Source: DASWJZ01 sp963792885
Lineage (GTDB): Bacteria; Pseudomonadota; Alphaproteobacteria; Rhizobiales; Afifellaceae
Direction of reading: 5' to 3'
DNA: 64,000 nt
NCBI GenBank assembly: GCA_963792885.1
Contig: CAWBXX010000002.1
Coordinates: forward strand, 930,001 to 994,000
Part shown: positions 10,485 through 18,575 of the stretch, in pieces
Layout of the letters: the number at the start of each line of letters is the position of its first letter
Position numbering within the stretch: position 1 is the stretch's first letter
The notes under the pieces: model-generated
Seen by the model: the letters and a program-made list of their open reading frames with translations, nothing else
Told to the model about the DNA's origin: nothing
The model's database searches: none
Made by a program: the position numbers and the translations under genes

Positions 10485-10678
10485 TCAGTAGGGCCTTTTT
10501 CGCGAAGTGTCGAATACGTCCTGGAGCAGGAAAGCGAGGGGATGATCGTCTGCGGGACGGCGAGGAGCTGAAACGGGCGGGCGTGGATTTCGCCCAGAAG
10601 CCGCGGCATGAGCGGATGCTGTGCGAGCCCGAAGGGCCCTCGCGCGGGCGCCGCCTCGGTCTTCCCCGTGCCGCTCAT
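10485..10678 (-). pseudogene. 5-prime remnant of a DUF3422-family gene
   Basis: Upstream of glcD a frame opens at 10678 with about 45 residues (MSGTGKTEAA..., then HPLMPRLLGEIHARPFQLLAV). This resembles the N-terminus of DUF3422 proteins, which carry an HPL...L..E.HARP...L..P pattern. The frame then becomes meaningless and runs into glcD. A one-base shift gives a further LAFLLQDVFDTSRKRPY before a stop, which could be either residual coding or chance. Only about 60 codons of a family of roughly 400 residues remain. The family assignment is from memory of the motif and is moderate. Confidence 0.45.
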
Positions 10679-10822
10679 TCGCGCCCGCCCTCCGGCTTTC
10701 GCCCCCGCAACCCGACGGGCGGCGGTGCACCATCAACGGCGAATGCATTTGACCGCGCCCGGACGCCCATGCCAATCGTGCGCGGACATCCTTCCAATGG
10801 TCAAAACGTCGCCAAACAGCCG

Positions 10823-11599
10823 ATGAGCGAGCCCGCCCGAACCGGCCCGAGTGTCGGCCTCTTCGTCACGTGCCTGGTCGACCTCTTCCGTCCGGCCGTC
10901 GGTTTTGCGGCACTGAAGCTCCTGGAGGACGCCGGCTGCCGCGTCTTCGTGCCGGAGGCGCAGACTTGCTGCGGCCAGCCCGCGTACAATTCCGGCGATA
11001 GCGGCGACGCCAAGGCAATCGCGAAGGGCGTGGTCGCGGCCTTCGAGGGTTACGACTACGTGGTCGCCCCCTCAGGCTCCTGCGCGGGCATGATCAAGAA
11101 GCATTACCCGCCACTCTTCGCCGGTGACGTGGCTTGGCAGGGGCGCGCCGAGCAGCTTGCCGCGAAGACCTACGAGCTCGTCAGCTTCCTGACCGACGTG
11201 CGCGGCGTGGAGAAGGTCACGGCCCGCCACGTCGGAACCGTCACCTATCACGATTCCTGCTCGGGGCTCCGCGAGCTCGGCGTGCAGGTGCAGCCGCGCA
11301 AGCTTCTGAGCTCGGTCGAGGGACTTGAGATCAAGGAGTTGCCGGAGGCCGACGTCTGCTGCGGCTTCGGCGGCACCTTCTGTGTCAAATATCCCGACAT
11401 CTCGAACGCCATCGTGGAGAAGAAGGCCGCGGCTATCGCCGCGACTGGTGCGGAGACGCTGCTTGCCGGCGACCTCGGCTGTCTGCTCAACATGGCGGGC
11501 AAGCTGAAGCGCGAGGGCCGGGCGGTGAAGTCGCGCCACGTCGCTGAAGTGCTCGCCGGCATGTGCAACGTGCCGGCCATCGGCGAAGCGGCGGACTGA
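10823..11599 (+). CDS. lutA: (Fe-S)-binding protein, L-lactate utilisation subunit LutA-like
   Basis: 258-residue protein with two CCG domains, first VFVPEAQTCCGQPAYNSGD and second EADVCCGFGGTFCVKYPD, each preceded by a Cys-bearing segment (FVTCLVDLF; YHDSCSGLRELG). This is the LutA/YkgE family, the iron-sulfur subunit of the LutABC lactate oxidation complex. The start chosen is the ATG at 10823 (258 residues, near the family length of about 240); an in-frame ATG at 10769 is possible and neither has a strong ribosome-binding site. lutB follows after 11 nt. Confidence 0.9.
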   Translation: MSEPARTGPSVGLFVTCLVDLFRPAVGFAALKLLEDAGCRVFVPEAQTCCGQPAYNSGDSGDAKAIAKGVVAAFEGYDYVVAPSGSCAGMIKKHYPPLFAGDVAWQGRAEQLAAKTYELVSFLTDVRGVEKVTARHVGTVTYHDSCSGLRELGVQVQPRKLLSSVEGLEIKELPEADVCCGFGGTFCVKYPDISNAIVEKKAAAIAATGAETLLAGDLGCLLNMAGKLKREGRAVKSRHVAEVLAGMCNVPAIGEAAD

Positions 11600-11610
11600 G
11601 CGGTCACGCC

Positions 11611-13035
11611 ATGGAAATCACGGCCGGGCACTTCAAGGAGAACGCGCGCCGCGCGCTCGACAATGAGCAGCTCCAGCGCGCTCTGAACCACGTCCGCTAC
11701 AACTTCATCGGCAAGCGCGCCAAGGCGGTGGCGGCGCTTCCCGAGTTCGAGCAGCTCCGCGCTGATGCGCGTGCCATCAAGGATCACACGCTCGGCCACC
11801 TCGACCTTTATCTCGAAGCCTACGAGGCGCGCGTCACGGCTCAAGGCGGCCACGTCCATTTCGCCGAGACCGCCAAGGACGCGCGCGACATCATCCTCGA
11901 CATCTGCCGCCGCGTTGGCGCCAAGAGCGTGACCAAGGGAAAGTCGATGATCTCCGAGGAGATCGGTCTGAACGACCATCTCGCGGCGAACGGCATCACG
12001 CCAATCGAGACCGACCTCGGCGAATACATCATCCAGCTTCGCGGTGAAGTGCCGAGCCACATCATCGCCCCGGCCGTCCACCTCAACAAGGAGCAGGTGG
12101 CGGCCGATTTTCGCCGCGCCCACACGCAGCTTCCGCCCGACCGCGATCTCTCCGAGCCGACGAGCCTGCTTGCCGAGGCGCGCGGCATCTTGCGCGACCG
12201 CTTCCTCGCGGCCGACGTCGGGATCACTGGCGCCAACTTCCTCGTCGCCGAGACTGGCACCTCGATCATCGTCACCAACGAGGGGAACGGCGACCTGACG
12301 CAAATCCTGCCGCGCATCCACATCGTCATCGCCTCGATCGAGAAGATGGTGCCGACGCTGGACGACGCTGCAACGGTGCTGCGGCTGCTGGCGCGTTCGG
12401 CCACCGGGCAGGACATGTCAGTCTACACGACGTTTTCGACCGGTCCGCGCCGTCCGGAAGATCCGGACGGGCCAGAAGAATACCACGTGGTCATCCTCGA
12501 CAACGGCCGCACCGCCGTGCTCGGCACCGAGGATCAGCCGATGCTTCGGTGCATCCGCTGCGGCGCGTGTATAAATCATTGCCCGATCTATCACGCCGTC
12601 GGCGGCCACGCTTATGGCGCCACCTATCCTGGCCCGATTGGGCAGGTTCTCGACCCGGCGATCTTCGGCTTGGAGAAGACGCACGAGCTTCCGAACGCCT
12701 CCACCTTCTGCGGACGCTGCGAAAGCGTCTGCCCGATGATGATTCCGCTGCCGGGCATCATGCGGCATTGGCGCGAGAAGGAGTTCGAGCGTGGCCTCTC
12801 GCCGGCGACGCAGCGCTACGGCATCCGCCTCTGGGCATTCTTCGCGAAGCGGCCGGCGCTCTATCACTTCGCGACGCGGATCGCGATGCGCGCGCTCGGC
12901 AATCTTGGAAAGGGCACGGGCCGCTTGAAGACGCTGCCGCTTGCCGGTGGTTGGACGAAGCACCGCGATCTGCCGGCGCCGGCCGGCCGCACCTTCATGG
13001 ATCTCTACAAGGCGCAAGCGCGGAGGAGTGCGTGA
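11611..13035 (+). CDS. lutB: Iron-sulfur protein LutB-like, lactate utilisation
   Basis: 474-residue LutB/YkgF homologue. An N-terminal LUD-type domain (about residues 60-300, with KGKSMISEEIGLNDHLAANG and GITGANFLVAETGTSIIVTN) is followed by two ferredoxin-like clusters, CIRCGACINHCPIY (about 314-327) and CGRCESVCPMMIPLP (about 368-382), and a C-terminal domain. It acts with LutA and LutC to oxidise L-lactate to pyruvate. The stop overlaps the GTG start of lutC (GTGA), which indicates coupling. Confidence 0.94.
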   Translation: MEITAGHFKENARRALDNEQLQRALNHVRYNFIGKRAKAVAALPEFEQLRADARAIKDHTLGHLDLYLEAYEARVTAQGGHVHFAETAKDARDIILDICRRVGAKSVTKGKSMISEEIGLNDHLAANGITPIETDLGEYIIQLRGEVPSHIIAPAVHLNKEQVAADFRRAHTQLPPDRDLSEPTSLLAEARGILRDRFLAADVGITGANFLVAETGTSIIVTNEGNGDLTQILPRIHIVIASIEKMVPTLDDAATVLRLLARSATGQDMSVYTTFSTGPRRPEDPDGPEEYHVVILDNGRTAVLGTEDQPMLRCIRCGACINHCPIYHAVGGHAYGATYPGPIGQVLDPAIFGLEKTHELPNASTFCGRCESVCPMMIPLPGIMRHWREKEFERGLSPATQRYGIRLWAFFAKRPALYHFATRIAMRALGNLGKGTGRLKTLPLAGGWTKHRDLPAPAGRTFMDLYKAQARRSA

Positions 13036-13704
13036 GCGGGCGCGACGTCGTGCTCGGCAAGGTCCGCCGCTCGCTCCGAGTGTCGGGGGATGAGGCCGCG
13101 CGCAAGAGCGCAGTCAGAGCGCGCCTCGATGCGCCGAAGCCGAACACGATACCCGCGCGCGGACAGCTCGACCGCGAGGCGCGCGTCGCACTTTTTAGCC
13201 GCATGGCGGAAGCGGTGTCCGCGACGGTGGAGCGCGTTCCCTCCGCCGCCGACGTGCCGTCAGCGGTCGCCCGTTTCCTCCGTGGCCACAATCTTCCGAT
13301 GCAGATTCGCACCGGCTCCGACGCGGCGCTGGCCGCGCTTCCGTGGGACCGCGAGCCGCATGTCAGCCGCGCAGAAGGCGCTTCCGACGGCCACGACACC
13401 GTTACGCTGAGCCATGCTTTCGCAGGCGTCGCAGAAGTCCGGCACGCTCGTTCTTCTTTCCGGTCCCGACAATCCGACGACGCTCAACTTTCTACCCGAC
13501 ACGCATATCGTGATGCTCAAGGCCGACGATCTCACCGGCGACTACGAGGCGGTATGGGCGCGCATCCGCGAGCGCTACGGTGCCGGCAAGCTACCGCGCA
13601 CTGTGAACCTCGTTACCGGGCCCTCGCGCTCCGCCGATATCGAGCAGACGCTGATCCTCGGTGCGCACGGCCCGCATGCGCTGCATATCCTGGTCGTGGG
13701 GTGA
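13032..13704 (+). CDS. lutC: LutC-like LUD-domain protein, frame broken by one base
   Basis: Third subunit of the LutABC complex. The GTG at 13032 has GGAGG 5 nt upstream and overlaps the lutB stop. The first part (VSGRDVVLGKVRRSLRVSGD... to DTVTLSHAFAGVAE) is in one frame. The conserved C-terminal half (SGTLVLLSGPDNPTTLNFLP, NLVTGPSRSADIEQTLILGA, HGPHALHILVVG) is in the next. Removing one G from GCAGAAGTCC (around 13437) joins them as AGVAESGTLVLLSGP, which matches the family exactly. One indel thus separates this from an intact protein of about 223 residues, and sequencing error is likely. Confidence 0.85.
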
Positions 13705-13745
13705 GGTCTCTGCACTCCGCTGGCTGGACAATGCCGTGAGTTCCG

Positions 13746-14243
13746 TCACGGCGAGAAGGCGCGTGCGAGTGACTGCCGCTCCGCCGGATCGACATCGAGC
13801 GCCGTCTCGATCCGCATCAGGAAGTCCGCGTAGTCGTCCCACCTGAGCGTGCCCTCCTCCGCCAGGCGCCCGGCCATGTAGATGGCAAGCCCGATGAGCT
13901 GCGTCACGAAGGCGACGCGGTCCTTCACCACCTCCGGCTTGCCCTCCACGCGCCGGTGCGCGGCCTCGGCGAAGCCCGCGCGCCCTTGCTCGACGAGCGT
14001 GTGGAGCACGCTCTCCTTGCCGCCCTCGCCGAGCTGTTCCACGAAATTCCCGATCACGCCGCTCGAGATCATGAGCGCGGAGAGGGCAGGGGAAATGCCT
14101 GCTTCGTAGTCGTTGCGGATCGTCGTCTTCAGCGCCGGGAAGTCGCGATCGAACCGGCGGCGGCGCGGATAGGCGAGGAGCAGCGCGTCGAGGTCCCGAA
14201 GCACCGCGTCGCGATGGTTTAGCCGGCGGAAGAATCCGCGCAT
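13746..14243 (-). CDS. Conserved hypothetical protein, helical
   Basis: A 165-residue protein that I do not recognise. It starts MRGFFRRLNHRDAVLRDLDA and is rich in charged and small residues, with predicted helices throughout. A hydrophobic stretch (VAFVTQLIGLAIYMAGRLA, about residues 107-125) could be a buried helix. There is no signal peptide. It lies between the convergent lutC and the co-oriented PYROXD2-like gene (63 nt upstream). Codon use matches its neighbours, so I take it as a real gene, but no role can be assigned. Confidence 0.65.
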   Translation of the reverse strand: MRGFFRRLNHRDAVLRDLDALLLAYPRRRRFDRDFPALKTTIRNDYEAGISPALSALMISSGVIGNFVEQLGEGGKESVLHTLVEQGRAGFAEAAHRRVEGKPEVVKDRVAFVTQLIGLAIYMAGRLAEEGTLRWDDYADFLMRIETALDVDPAERQSLARAFSP

Positions 14244-14306
14244 CGCCGCTCCTGAGTCGTGCGGCGCGATCTTAACCGAAAACGGCCGTCACTTTTGCCT
14301 TGCGCC

Positions 14307-15999
14307 CTAGGCGCTCGTCTTGACGCGATGGCGCTTCACGTCGCGGAGGATCTCGCGCGCCGCATTTTGACCCGGCGCGCCGGTCACGCCACCGCCCGGA
14401 TGCGTACCAGAGCCGCACATGTAGAGCCCAGGGATCGGCGAGCGGTAATCCGCGTATCCGGGCAGGGGCCGCGCGGAGAAGATCTGGTCGAGCGACAATT
14501 GACCGTGAAAGATGTCGCCGCCGAGAAGCCCGAAGGTGCGCTCCAGGTCGAGCGGCGAGAGCACCTGCCGCCCGATGATCGAGACGGAAAAATTCGGAGC
14601 GTAGGCATTGACCGTCGCGATCATCAGGTCCGCGACCTTCTCCTTGTGCGCGTCCCACGAGCTGCCGCCAGGAAAGTCGGCGGGAAGATCGGGCGCGACA
14701 TGCTGGCAGAAGAGGCTCGCGACATGCTTGCCCGGCGGCGCCAGCGTGTCGTCGAGGGTGGAGGGGATCAGCATCTCGACGATCGGCGCCCTCGACCAGC
14801 CGTGCGTCTTCGCGTCGAGGAAGGCGCGTTCCATATAGTGAAGGCTCGGGCCGATGATGATGCCGGCGGTGTGATGCTCGGCGGGCGCCTTCCCCGGCAT
14901 GGCAGAAAAATCCGGCAGCTCGGAGAGCGCCACGTTCATGCGGAACGTGCCGGAGCCGGAGCGCCATTGCAAAATGCGCCGCAGAAACTCCGCCGGAAGC
15001 GCCGCCGGATCGACGAGCCGCGTGTAAAGCAGCTTCGGGTTCAGGTTCGAAGCGACGATCTTCGCGCGGAAGCTATCGCCGGTCTCGGTGACGACGCCGA
15101 CGGCGCGGCCCTTCTCGACGATCACCTCGCGGACAGCGGCATCGGTGCGGATGTCGACGCCGCGCGCAGCGCATGCCTTCGCCATCGCCTGCGTGATCGC
15201 GCCCATGCCACCGATGGCGTGGCCCCAGATGCCCCTCTTGCCGTTCACCTCGCCGAAGACGTGATGCAGGAGCACATAGGCGGTGCCCTGCGCGTATGGG
15301 CTCTGATAGGTCCCGACGATGCCGTCGAAGCCGAACACCGCCTTGATCGGATCGCTTTCGAACCAGCGAATCGAGGAAGTCGCCGGCCGACTTCAGCATG
15401 AGGTCGAGGAAGTCGCGCCGCGCTTCGGCATCGAGCCCGCCGAGCCGCCGACCGAGCGGCGCGGCTTTGAGAAGCTCCGGAAGGATGCGCCAGCCTGCGG
15501 CGAGCACGTCCGGCGGGGTCTCCAGAACGAGACCGCGAAGCACGTCGGCAACGCGGTCGAGCCGCGCCGAATAGTCGTCGAGCCGCTCTGCATCCTTCGC
15601 GGAGAACTTCGCCACCTCCGGCTTTGTCTTGCCGGCGCCGACGCTGAGCGAGCGGCCGTCGGGGAGAGGAAGAAAGTTCGCAAGCTTGCGCTCCACGATC
15701 CTGAGCCCGTGCGCCGGCAGCGCGAGGTCGCGGATGATCTTCGGATTGAGCAGCGAGACCGTGTAGGAAGCGACGGAGTTGCGGAAACCCGGATGGAATT
15801 CCTCCGTCACCGCCGCACCGCCGACGATCGCGCGGCGCTCCAGCACCGTGACCTTCAGCCCCGCGGCTGCGAGATAGGCGGCGCAGACGAGCCCGTTATG
15901 CCCGCCCCCGATGACCACGGCATCGGTCTCGACGGCGCGCGCACGGCTCAATTCCTCTCCCCCTTGCGGGGAGGGGCTACGGGAGGGGTCTTGGGACAT
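14307..15999 (-). CDS. NAD(P)/FAD-dependent oxidoreductase (PYROXD2-like), frame broken
   Basis: Phytoene-desaturase-superfamily flavoprotein most like the PYROXD2 group, whose substrate is unknown. The N-terminal part has the dinucleotide fold TDAVVIGGGHNGLVCAAYLA and GGAAVTEEFHPGFRNSVASY. The C-terminal part (from FGFDGIVGTYQSPYAQGT to GLYMCGSGTHPGGGVTGAPG) is in another frame. Deleting one base at about 15366 gives DFLDS-WFESDPIKAVFGFDG, matching the family, so one indel explains the break. The full product would be about 560 residues. The ATG at 15999 is the only ATG, but the first residues (SRSPSPQGGEE) come from a GC-rich repeat, so the true start may be the TTG at 15951. Confidence 0.8.
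15953..15990. repeat. CTCCCC/GGGGAG palindromic repeat
   Basis: CCTCTCCCCCTTGCGGGGAGGGG followed by CTACGGGAGGGG resembles a short palindromic repeat common between genes in Hyphomicrobiales. The stem is CTCCCC-CTTGC-GGGGAG (15957-15973). It sits at the 5-prime end of the PYROXD2-like frame and casts doubt on the annotated start there. Confidence 0.45.
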
Positions 16000-16185
16000 C
16001 TCTGTCTACAACGCTCTCTGTCAGCCGCTGGGCGGGTACGATGTTTTGGCCTGCTTTGTCATCTGGTCCTTCGGGGTCGGCGCTCCGCCTGTCGCCCTCC
16101 GGCCGCCGTTCCGCCCGGTTGCCGACGCCTTTTTGCCCCGTTACAACATGTCCGCTGTTTAGTTTTGCGTCAGTAGGAGCCGGAA

Positions 16186-16623
16186 ATGGCCCGCCCCACC
16201 TTGAGGCCGCATCGGCTTCTCGCCTTCTCGAAAACGGTCATCCTGGCCCTCGCGCTTTCCGCCACCCCGCCCTTTGTCGCTCCGAGCGCCGCGCTCGACG
16301 CCGCGATCGTGAAGGGGTTGAAGGAGCTCGATCTGAACGCCCGGCTGGAGCAGCGCTGCGACATCGAGGCGATGAGCCGCATCGCGAAGGACAAGAAGGG
16401 CTACAGGCCGGATCGCGTCGTTGCCGGCGCAACGGCGGAGACGAAGATCGACGGCGACTCGATCGAAGGCGACGGCGCCGCCTTCCGCTCGAAGGGCAAG
16501 TGGTACCAGCTCTCCTATGTCTGCCGGACTTCCGACGACCACATGGACGTGCTCGACTTCAACTATAAGATCGGCGAGGCCATCCCCGAGAACGACTGGG
16601 AGAAGTTCGGCCTGTGGGAATGA
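16186..16623 (+). CDS. DUF930 domain-containing secreted protein
   Basis: 145-residue protein starting at 16186 with AGGAG just upstream. A signal peptide covers about residues 1-36 (TVILALALSATPPFVAPSAA). The mature part shows the DUF930 pattern: LNARLEQRCDIEAMSRI, then RPDR, GDGAAFRSKGKWYQLSYVCR with SDDHMDVLDFNYKIGEAIPE, and a GLWE end. Two Cys could form a disulfide in the periplasm. DUF930 has no assigned function and is found mostly in Hyphomicrobiales. It stands alone, with about 160 nt on either side before the next gene. Confidence 0.8.
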   Translation: MARPTLRPHRLLAFSKTVILALALSATPPFVAPSAALDAAIVKGLKELDLNARLEQRCDIEAMSRIAKDKKGYRPDRVVAGATAETKIDGDSIEGDGAAFRSKGKWYQLSYVCRTSDDHMDVLDFNYKIGEAIPENDWEKFGLWE

Positions 16624-16783
16624 GCGGCTGAGCCGGCGCGCGCTCCCGTAGGGACCGCCCGGCGCGGTTGCCGCCATCCCTCCATACCGCTACTAAGACG
16701 CCGCCCGCTCCCGCCAACCGGCGGGTTTTCTGATATCCGCAATGTAGAAAGCTGCGGATGCCCCGCGTCCGACAAATTCGACA

Positions 16784-18364
16784 ATGGCCAACCTGAAGAA
16801 GAACAAGCTTGAGCCGAAACTGCCGCGCGGCTTCGCCGATCGCGGGCCGGAAGATATTCGCGCCGTCGACGAGATGATGGCGAAGATCAAGCGCGTCTAC
16901 GAGCGCTACGGCTTCGAGCCGGTGGAGACGCCCTTCGTCGAATACACCGAGGCGCTTGGAAAATTCCTGCCCGACCAGGACCGGCCCAACGAAGGCGTGT
17001 TTTCCTTCCAGGACGAAGACGAGCAGTGGCTGAGCCTGCGCTACGACCTGACCGCGCCGCTCGCCCGCTTCGTCGCGGAGAATTACGAGCGGCTGCCGAA
17101 GCCTTATCGCAGCTACCGCGCCGGCTGGGTGTTCAGGAACGAGAAGCCGGGGCCCGGGCGCTTCCGCCAGTTCATGCAGTTCGACGCCGATACGGTCGGC
17201 TCGGCCTCGCCGGCCGCCGACGCCGAGATCTGCATGATGGCCGCCGACACGATGGAGGCGCTTGGGTTCGAGCGCGGCCAGTACGTCATCAAGGTGAACA
17301 ACCGAAAGGTTCTCGATGGCGTGATGGAGGCGATTGGGCTTGGCGGCGATGAGAATGTCGGCAAGCGGCTCACTGTGCTGAGGGCAATCGACAAGCTTGA
17401 CCGGCTCGGAATCGAAGGAGTCCGCCAGCTGCTGGGCAAGGGGCGCGAGGACGAGAGTGGCGACTTCACTGGCGGCGCCGAACTTAGCGAAAGCCAAATC
17501 ATCGATCTCCTAGACGTCGTGGGCATTGATGCTAAGCATATGACGCCGATCGATACCCTGGGCGACCCTTCGATTGTGCTGGATGACGACGAGACCGCTT
17601 CGTCTTTCGGCATGCCCGCCGCGGTGATGAACTCATTGATTCTTGACGAATGGGGTCCGATCCTCGATCGGTCTGAAATCGGGAGACAAGGTCTCGCTGA
17701 ACTCAATGCGATGACCAATATCATCCGCTCTGCTGGCTATGGCACGAGGCGGATACGCGTGAGTCCAGCAGTTGTCCGTGGCCTCGAGTACTACACCGGC
17801 CCTGTCTTCGAAGCGCAGCTCAACATCCCCGTGACGAACGAAAAGGGTGAAGTTGTCGTCTTCGGCTCGGTCGGTGGGGGCGGACGCTACGATGGTCTCG
17901 TCGGGCGCTTTCGGGGAGAAGACGTGCCGGCGACCGGTTTCTCCGTCGGCGTGTCGCGTCTCGCCGCCGCGCTGAAGGCCGTCGGCAAACTCGGCGACGA
18001 AGCGTCCTCCGGTCCGGTCGTCGTCACCGTGATGGATCGCGACAAGCTCGCCGACTACCAGAAGATCGTCGCCGATCTCAGGAATGCGGGCGTTGCCGCC
18101 GAGATGTATCTCGGCTCCTCCGGCATGAAAGCGCAGCTCAAATACGCCGACCGCAGAAATTCCCCCGCCGCGATTATCGCCGGCAGCCAGGAGTTCGAGT
18201 CGGGCAAGCTGCAGATCAAGGACCTCGTCGCCGGCAAGGCGCAGGCGGCGGCGATTGCCGGCCACGACGCCTGGCGCGAGGAGCGCCCCGGGCAATTTGA
18301 AGTCTCCGCCAAAGACATCGTCGCGGAAGTGAAGAAGCTGCTTCAAAAGCAGCGGGGAGGTTAG
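16784..18364 (+). CDS. hisS: Histidyl-tRNA synthetase
   Basis: 526-residue class II synthetase charging tRNA-His. Motif 2 is seen as YRAGWVFRNEKPGPGRFRQF, and the histidine-specific RGLEYYTGPVFEAQL (HisA motif) and GSVGGGGRYDGLVGRF are present; the C-terminal anticodon-binding domain runs from about residue 410. The sequence around GRFRQFMQFDADTVG is of the divergent type known from many Alphaproteobacteria, which charge a tRNA-His lacking the usual G-1. The middle of the gene (about 17,350-17,860) has visibly lower GC3 than both ends. It heads hisS-hisZ-hisG, with an REP doublet between hisS and hisZ. Confidence 0.96.
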   Translation: MANLKKNKLEPKLPRGFADRGPEDIRAVDEMMAKIKRVYERYGFEPVETPFVEYTEALGKFLPDQDRPNEGVFSFQDEDEQWLSLRYDLTAPLARFVAENYERLPKPYRSYRAGWVFRNEKPGPGRFRQFMQFDADTVGSASPAADAEICMMAADTMEALGFERGQYVIKVNNRKVLDGVMEAIGLGGDENVGKRLTVLRAIDKLDRLGIEGVRQLLGKGREDESGDFTGGAELSESQIIDLLDVVGIDAKHMTPIDTLGDPSIVLDDDETASSFGMPAAVMNSLILDEWGPILDRSEIGRQGLAELNAMTNIIRSAGYGTRRIRVSPAVVRGLEYYTGPVFEAQLNIPVTNEKGEVVVFGSVGGGGRYDGLVGRFRGEDVPATGFSVGVSRLAAALKAVGKLGDEASSGPVVVTVMDRDKLADYQKIVADLRNAGVAAEMYLGSSGMKAQLKYADRRNSPAAIIAGSQEFESGKLQIKDLVAGKAQAAAIAGHDAWREERPGQFEVSAKDIVAEVKKLLQKQRGG

Positions 18365-18444
18365 TCTTCATGCCTCTCCTGTTGTCATCCCGGTTTGGCC
18401 GCAGGCCAGGACAGGGAACCGCAAACGCCGAACCTCTCAGAACT

Positions 18445-18545
18445 GTCGTCATGCCCGGACTTGATCCGGGCATCCATTCCGGAACGCCCATCTTAGCCGC
18501 GGCCGTCACGGAATGGATTGCCGGGTCAAGCCCGGCAATGACGAC
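18445..18545. repeat. REP doublet in inverted orientation (BIME-like)
   Basis: Two 37-nt palindromic units, 18445-18481 and 18509-18545, lie head to head. The second is the inverse complement of the first at 31 of 37 positions. Each contains a hairpin (TGCCCGG-ACTTGA-TCCGGGCA type and TTGCCGG-GTCAAG-CCCGGCAA type), and the differences between units are compensatory within the stems. It fills the hisS-hisZ gap. Confidence 0.85.
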
Positions 18546-18575
18546 ATCTGGAGGGGCCGATGGCAGAGGCGCCTG

